Shown here piece by piece: positions 6,974 through 10,035 of a stretch of 10,035 nucleotides of DNA. The stretch's first letter is position 1, and each line of letters opens with the position of its first letter. The position numbers were made by a program, and so were the translations under genes. The notes under the pieces were generated by a model. That model saw only the letters and a program-made list of their open reading frames with translations. It did not search any database and was not told the origin of the DNA. Source of the DNA: a bacterium BMS3Bbin02 (lineage in GTDB: Bacteria > Actinomycetota > Acidimicrobiia > Spongiisociales > UBA5794); assembly GCA_002898115.1 (NCBI GenBank), contig BDTL01000121.1, forward strand, positions 1 to 10,035, in the 5' to 3' direction.

Positions 6974-7489
6974 TTAGATGAACACGATCTGAGCATCTTC
7001 GGACAGCTCCATGAACTCGGTCACGTTGATGACATCATCGACGCCGTCGAACAGGTCCTCCGGGTCGAGGCCCATCATGTCGACAGACATCTTGCATGCC
7101 CACAGGTGAGCTCCAGAGTCGACGAGTAACTGCAGAAACTCGGGGACCTCTGGTACGTCCAGATCGGCGATCTGTTTCTTCATCTGTCGGGTTGCCATGG
7201 CGGTCATCCCCGGTACGCCTCCGAGACCCTGTGGCATATGTGTCGCCGGGTTACCGAGAATGGTGAACTTCAGCTTTCCCATCGTCTTGGTGTTGATGAT
7301 GTCCATGCCCCAGAACGTAAAGAACAGGTGAACTTCGATGCCCTCGCCGAGGGCGCCGTTCGCCATGATGAGTCCGGGGTACGCCATATCCAGATTCCCT
7401 TTTGAGAGGACGAAGGCGATCTTTCGGTCCGTCGTGTTCTCGTCGCCAAAGTTCGGGATCGTGGTTGTTGTGGTGTCGAGCGTTGTCAT
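6974..7489 (-). CDS. DsrE2-like (DsrE/F/DrsH family) sulfur-carrier protein
   Basis: Encodes 171 residues. After a Thr-rich start, the core has KIAFVLSKGNLDMAYPGLIM (23-42) and EVHLFFTFWGMDII (52-65). LGNPATHMPQGLGGVPGM (78-95) is next, and the conserved cysteine lies in LWACKMSVDMMG (Cys132, the only Cys). This order of motifs is that of the DsrE2 group of small sulfur-trafficking proteins, whose cysteine can carry persulfide or thiosulfonate sulfur between enzymes. It is last in the operon; AGGAGG just before the ATG overlaps the stop of the DsrC-like gene, with a 12-nt gap. I infer that it exchanges sulfur with the DsrC-like protein and the SQR product. Substrate and direction of transfer are unknown. 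Confidence 0.9.
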   Translation of the reverse strand: MTTLDTTTTTIPNFGDENTTDRKIAFVLSKGNLDMAYPGLIMANGALGEGIEVHLFFTFWGMDIINTKTMGKLKFTILGNPATHMPQGLGGVPGMTAMATRQMKKQIADLDVPEVPEFLQLLVDSGAHLWACKMSVDMMGLDPEDLFDGVDDVINVTEFMELSEDAQIVFI

Positions 7490-7501
7490 AGAAATATCCT
7501 C

Positions 7502-7816
7502 CTAGACGCATCCGGCTGGTTTTGGGAGACCAGCGATGTAGGCCATTTTCTTTGCAGGTTTCTTTGGAAAGAGCCCAAAGAGCTCCTTGATCGGGATGCC
7601 ACCGACGGTGGAGACCCGGCGGAGTGTCGGGGTGACCCCCTGCTCCAGGAAATCCTTGCGGAGGAAGCGCACGGCTTCCCAGTGTGCGTCGGTCATCTCG
7701 ATACCGATCTGTGACGCAAGGACCTCGCCGAGGGCCTCGGACCACTCGTCGTATTCCGTCATGAAACCCTCGTCGTCGAGTGTGATCTCTTTGCCTGCGA
7801 TAGTTGCTGTAGTCAT
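7502..7816 (-). CDS. DsrC/TusE-family sulfur relay protein with a single C-terminal cysteine
   Basis: Encodes 104 residues, the usual DsrC/TusE length. Seen are the N-terminal GKEITLDDEGFMTEYDEWSE (8-27), the central LTDAHWE-like stretch MTDAHWEAVRFLRKDF (41-56), and the flexible C-terminal arm ending LPKPAGCV. The penultimate Cys103 (CysA) is present. The second redox cysteine of true DsrC (CysB, eleven positions earlier) is replaced by Ala92 in KKMAYIAGL. Single-Cys members are classed with TusE, a persulfide relay for tRNA thiolation in E. coli, but here the neighbours are SQR and DsrE2, so a role in sulfane-sulfur handling is more likely. The ATG at 7816 follows GGAGGT by 5 nt; upstream in-frame codons run into the SQR gene and lack the family N-terminus. 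The gap after the SQR gene is 64 nt. Confidence 0.9.
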   Translation of the reverse strand: MTTATIAGKEITLDDEGFMTEYDEWSEALGEVLASQIGIEMTDAHWEAVRFLRKDFLEQGVTPTLRRVSTVGGIPIKELFGLFPKKPAKKMAYIAGLPKPAGCV

Positions 7817-7880
7817 GGTGGACCTCCGTGATGGTGTACGTTCAGAGTGAATGATGGTTTCCCGTTCTTTGGGGTACGAC

Positions 7881-9119
7881 CTATGAGTCCTCCTCGTGTT
7901 TCCCGGCCATCGACATAGCGTTCGGGACCGGAAGGTGGTGTCCGGGGAGCAGCATGTGCCAGTAGGTCCAGCGGAATGCGAGTTTTGCCCAATGGTTGCG
8001 ACGGCTCTCGTGGAGCAGAGGGAATGGGCCAATCCCGGGGAGCGGATACATGCCCTCAAGAGGCTGGGTCACGTAGTTGAAGTCGATCAACATAGCCTTT
8101 CCGTCACCGCTTTCGATGAAGCAGTTGGCGTGTCCATCGAAGGACCGCTCCATGGGACGGCCGTGCACATAGTTCACGAAGTTTTCGGTGAAGACATCAA
8201 CCGCAAAGTGTGCCACCGACCCGGCCTTCGACGTCGGGAGGGCGGCGGCATCACCGAGAGCGAAGATGGTGTCGTACTTTTTGGATAGGAAGGTGTGTTT
8301 GTCCACCGGGACATGGTTGAGTTCGTCGCCGAGTCCGGACCGAGCGACGAAGTCGGCTCCCATGTTGATTGGTACGGTCACGAGCAAGTCGTACGGAACC
8401 TTCCGCTCGTCGTAGGACACGAGCACCTGTTCGTCAGTGTCGACCCTCTCCAACATGAAGTCAGGCTCGATGCCGATATCGCGTTCGTCGAGCATTCCTC
8501 CCAGCGACTTCGCGGCGACGGGTTTTGTGAACGCGCCCGGGAGCGGTGTGACATACACCATGTCCACCTTGTCGCGGATGCCGCGCTTCTTGAAGTAGGA
8601 GTCAGCAAGAAAGGTGAACTCAAGCGGTGCGACAGGGCACTTGATCGGCATTTCCACGACGTTGACTGCCAGGCGGCCACCGGTAAAGGATTCGAGGGCC
8701 TTGTGCAGCCTGGTTGCTCCCTCAAGCGTGTAGAAGTCGTGAATTGATCTACCGTACTCGGGGCCGTCGAGGCCGGGAGTTTGATCCGGGCGAGGGTGCG
8801 TTCCGGTGGCAATGAGCAGATAGTCGTACTTGGGATCGTCGCCGTTGGCGAGATGGACAACCTGTTGGTCGGGATCGACTCGTTCGATCTCGGAATTCAC
8901 AAAGTTGATACCGTCCGCCAACAACGACCTAGATTCCTTAACCACATCGTCAGCGGTGTACATCCCGAATGGAATGAACAGGTATCCCGGCTGGTAATGG
9001 TGCTCGGTTGTCTGATCAACGATGGTGATATCCCACTCCGACCGTTGCAGGAGCGGCCTGAGTTTGTTTGCTGCCATGGTTCCTGCCGTACCGGCTCCGA
9101 GAATGATGAGGTGTTTCAC
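7881..9119 (-). CDS. sulfide:quinone oxidoreductase-like FAD flavoprotein
   Basis: Encodes 412 residues. The N-terminus has the FAD Rossmann motif GAGTAGTMAANKL (8-20), then HHYQPGYLFIPFGMY (40-54) typical of SQR/FCC proteins, LLIATGTHPRP (101-111), the second FAD site FALGDAAALPTSKAGS (286-301) and a C-terminal amphipathic stretch WAKLAFRWTYWHMLLPG (377-393), probably for monotopic membrane binding. Cys161 (KCPVAPLE) and Cys333 (NCFIESGDG) match the two catalytic cysteines expected of SQR; the third cysteine of some SQRs is not seen. The reaction would oxidise sulfide to sulfane sulfur and pass electrons to quinone. The start is GTG at 9119, overlapping the regulator stop (GTGA), with AGGAG 8 nt upstream. 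A flavocytochrome c-like or other NAD(P)/FAD oxidoreductase role cannot be excluded. Confidence 0.88.
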   Translation of the reverse strand: MKHLIILGAGTAGTMAANKLRPLLQRSEWDITIVDQTTEHHYQPGYLFIPFGMYTADDVVKESRSLLADGINFVNSEIERVDPDQQVVHLANGDDPKYDYLLIATGTHPRPDQTPGLDGPEYGRSIHDFYTLEGATRLHKALESFTGGRLAVNVVEMPIKCPVAPLEFTFLADSYFKKRGIRDKVDMVYVTPLPGAFTKPVAAKSLGGMLDERDIGIEPDFMLERVDTDEQVLVSYDERKVPYDLLVTVPINMGADFVARSGLGDELNHVPVDKHTFLSKKYDTIFALGDAAALPTSKAGSVAHFAVDVFTENFVNYVHGRPMERSFDGHANCFIESGDGKAMLIDFNYVTQPLEGMYPLPGIGPFPLLHESRRNHWAKLAFRWTYWHMLLPGHHLPVPNAMSMAGKHEEDS

Positions 9120-9811
9120 TGTTCGCTCCTCTGTCGTGGGTTGGATTGGAGATCTGAGAGGTGGGTGGCGAGAGTTGCCAGGCCGCGAGCCGTTTCAGCC
9201 TTGCGGCTCTCATCGAGCTCGTACATCTCGGTGTGGTGGCGTACGAGACGGGAGGTTTCGATTCCTAGGTCGGTGGCGAGCCGTTCGAAGGCCTCTGTGT
9301 CGGGGGTTGCCGAGGACCGGACACCTCCGGCGATGACCATGCCGACAAGCTGGTTGCTGGACCGCAGGAATGCTCGTGCACACGAGAACCCAAAACGAGA
9401 TTCCTGCCAGGTCGGGGTGAGATCGGGGTGTTCGGCAAGTCCTGCCCATTCGGTCGCACAGCGTGTCGTGAGATCCGGCAGATCCAACAGCGAGGCGAAG
9501 AATCCGCATGGGTTAACGACGTCGATGAGTGGGTGACCGTTGATGTCCGTAACGACGACCATCACCCCGTAGAGGTCGGCGAACAGTTCAACGAGGTGGC
9601 GAGAGATGAGCGAGCCTTCGGACGATGACATCGACGACTCTGGACCCCGCGGCGAACCCGGCTCGTCGAGCCATCGACGGATGTCCTCGTCACGAAACCG
9701 CCATTGGCGTCCGATCTTGATTGCGGGTAGCCGTCCGTCTTCGGCCATTCGGTAGATCGTTGACTTGTCTACCTTGACGAGCTGCTGGAGATCCTTTGTT
9801 GTGAGGTACAT
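9116..9811 (-). CDS. excisionase-type HTH regulator fused to a PocR-like sensory domain
   Basis: Encodes 231 residues. Residues 1-50 are an excisionase/MerR-like winged helix-turn-helix (MYLTTKDLQQLVKVDKSTIY, then GRLPAIKIGRQWRFRDEDI and RRWLDE). A Ser/Pro linker (51-68) leads to a domain at about 70-190 resembling the PocR sensory domain: LVELFADLYGVMVVVTDING, Cys102 (PCGFF), Cys118 (TTRCATEW), Cys144 (FGFSCARAF, in the place of the YxCHAGL motif) and LVGMVIAGGV. A charged C-terminal helix ends it. PocR domains bind small ligands in other regulators. Three cysteines and the coupled SQR gene suggest redox or sulfur sensing, which is an inference. GAGGA lies 6 nt before the ATG. First gene of the operon, so it may control itself. 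Confidence 0.85.
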   Translation of the reverse strand: MYLTTKDLQQLVKVDKSTIYRMAEDGRLPAIKIGRQWRFRDEDIRRWLDEPGSPRGPESSMSSSEGSLISRHLVELFADLYGVMVVVTDINGHPLIDVVNPCGFFASLLDLPDLTTRCATEWAGLAEHPDLTPTWQESRFGFSCARAFLRSSNQLVGMVIAGGVRSSATPDTEAFERLATDLGIETSRLVRHHTEMYELDESRKAETARGLATLATHLSDLQSNPRQRSEQ

Positions 9812-9820
9812 AGCGGGTCC

Positions 9821-9900
9821 TCATCTGCAGGGGATGCATCCTTATCGGGATGGTCATCCCATATGTGCTTCATCTGCACTGTATGTCCGCTTATGCATCT
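9821..9900. promoter_or_regulatory. repeat-rich promoter/operator region of the sulfur operon
   Basis: Directly upstream of the regulator gene lie a perfect 10-bp palindrome GGATGCATCC (9832-9841), an inverted repeat GGGATG-GT-CATCCC (9847-9860), a 9-bp direct repeat TCATCTGCA (9821-9829 and 9870-9878), and ATGCATC twice (9834-9840 and 9893-9899). The first TCATCTGCA copy overlaps the regulator's ribosome binding site. These look like sites for a dimeric DNA-binding protein, possibly the encoded regulator. No -35/-10 pair could be chosen with confidence; CATAAG and TACAGT on the - strand are possible -10 boxes. Confidence 0.45.
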
Positions 9901-9963
9901 CGATCTAGGGCCGTTCGCGCTGTCCGGATGGGGCCGAATGACCCTGCGGGGAAGTCCACTCGG

Positions 9964-10006
9964 AAACTACAAGAACGGCACCCGCCAGGAGCCGTTCTTG
10001 TAGTTT
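9964..10006. terminator. 16-bp perfect inverted repeat, probable bidirectional terminator
   Basis: AAACTACAAGAACGGC (9964-9979) and its exact complement (9991-10006) flank an 11-nt loop. The arms are G+C-rich by the loop and end in AAA/TTT at the base, the shape of a bidirectional intrinsic terminator, although the T-run is interrupted. It lies about 150 bp upstream of the regulator gene, so it would most naturally end a - strand gene lying to the right of the window and insulate the sulfur operon. Confidence 0.6.
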
Positions 10007-10035
10007 GTGCTCGGGCGGCACTCTGAGGAGAGAGT

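Noticed and set aside
7502..8059. A longer DsrC-like protein starting upstream at 8059
   Set aside because: The extension lies inside the SQR coding sequence in another frame and has no family similarity; the ATG at 7816 has a strong GGAGGT and the family N-terminus.

Overview
The window is high-GC bacterial DNA, most likely from an actinobacterium. I lean towards a deep-branching, Acidimicrobiia-like lineage. The reasons are the F420-type LLM oxidoreductase, the zinc-binding (C+) form of ribosomal protein S18, the Thr-rich linker of the lipoprotein, and the frequent GTG/TTG starts with short overlaps. No marker here fixes the genus.

Left part (1-5125, + strand): a possible 3' end of an unseen gene (2-58) is followed by a large secreted lipoprotein of unknown function (257-1981). 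Next comes the widely conserved housekeeping cluster rpsF-ssb-rpsR-rplI-dnaB (2189-5125). The cluster has a structured leader just before rpsF. It is tightly packed at its end: rpsR/rplI overlap by 1 nt and rplI/dnaB by 4 nt.

Middle (5126-6973): a 238-bp spacer leads to an F420-dependent LLM-class oxidoreductase gene (5364-6245), which looks leaderless. The next 650 bp look empty at first, but three reading frames read in turn give the C-terminal half of a type II NADH dehydrogenase (NDH-2). It is frameshifted several times and lacks its N-terminal half, so it is a decayed ndh pseudogene on the + strand.

Right part (6974-9811, - strand): a compact four-gene sulfur cassette. In transcription order it encodes an excisionase-type HTH regulator fused to a PocR-like sensory domain, a sulfide:quinone-oxidoreductase-like flavoprotein, a DsrC/TusE-family protein with only the C-terminal cysteine, and a DsrE2-like protein. 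The first two overlap by 4 nt (GTGA), the last two are 12 nt apart, and a clean intrinsic terminator (6920-6953) closes the unit. A plausible scheme is that the regulator senses a reduced-sulfur signal, the SQR oxidises sulfide to sulfane sulfur at the membrane, and DsrE2 and the DsrC-like protein carry the sulfane sulfur as persulfide. The region upstream of the regulator (9812-9900) holds palindromes and direct repeats that look like operators. A 16-bp perfect hairpin (9964-10006) separates the cassette from whatever lies to the right.

The sulfur cassette is the closest thing here to an unusual system. Its parts are known families, but the combination of a PocR-type one-component regulator, SQR, single-cysteine DsrC and DsrE2 deserves attention. 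No CRISPR array, tRNA, rRNA, insertion sequence or prophage was seen.
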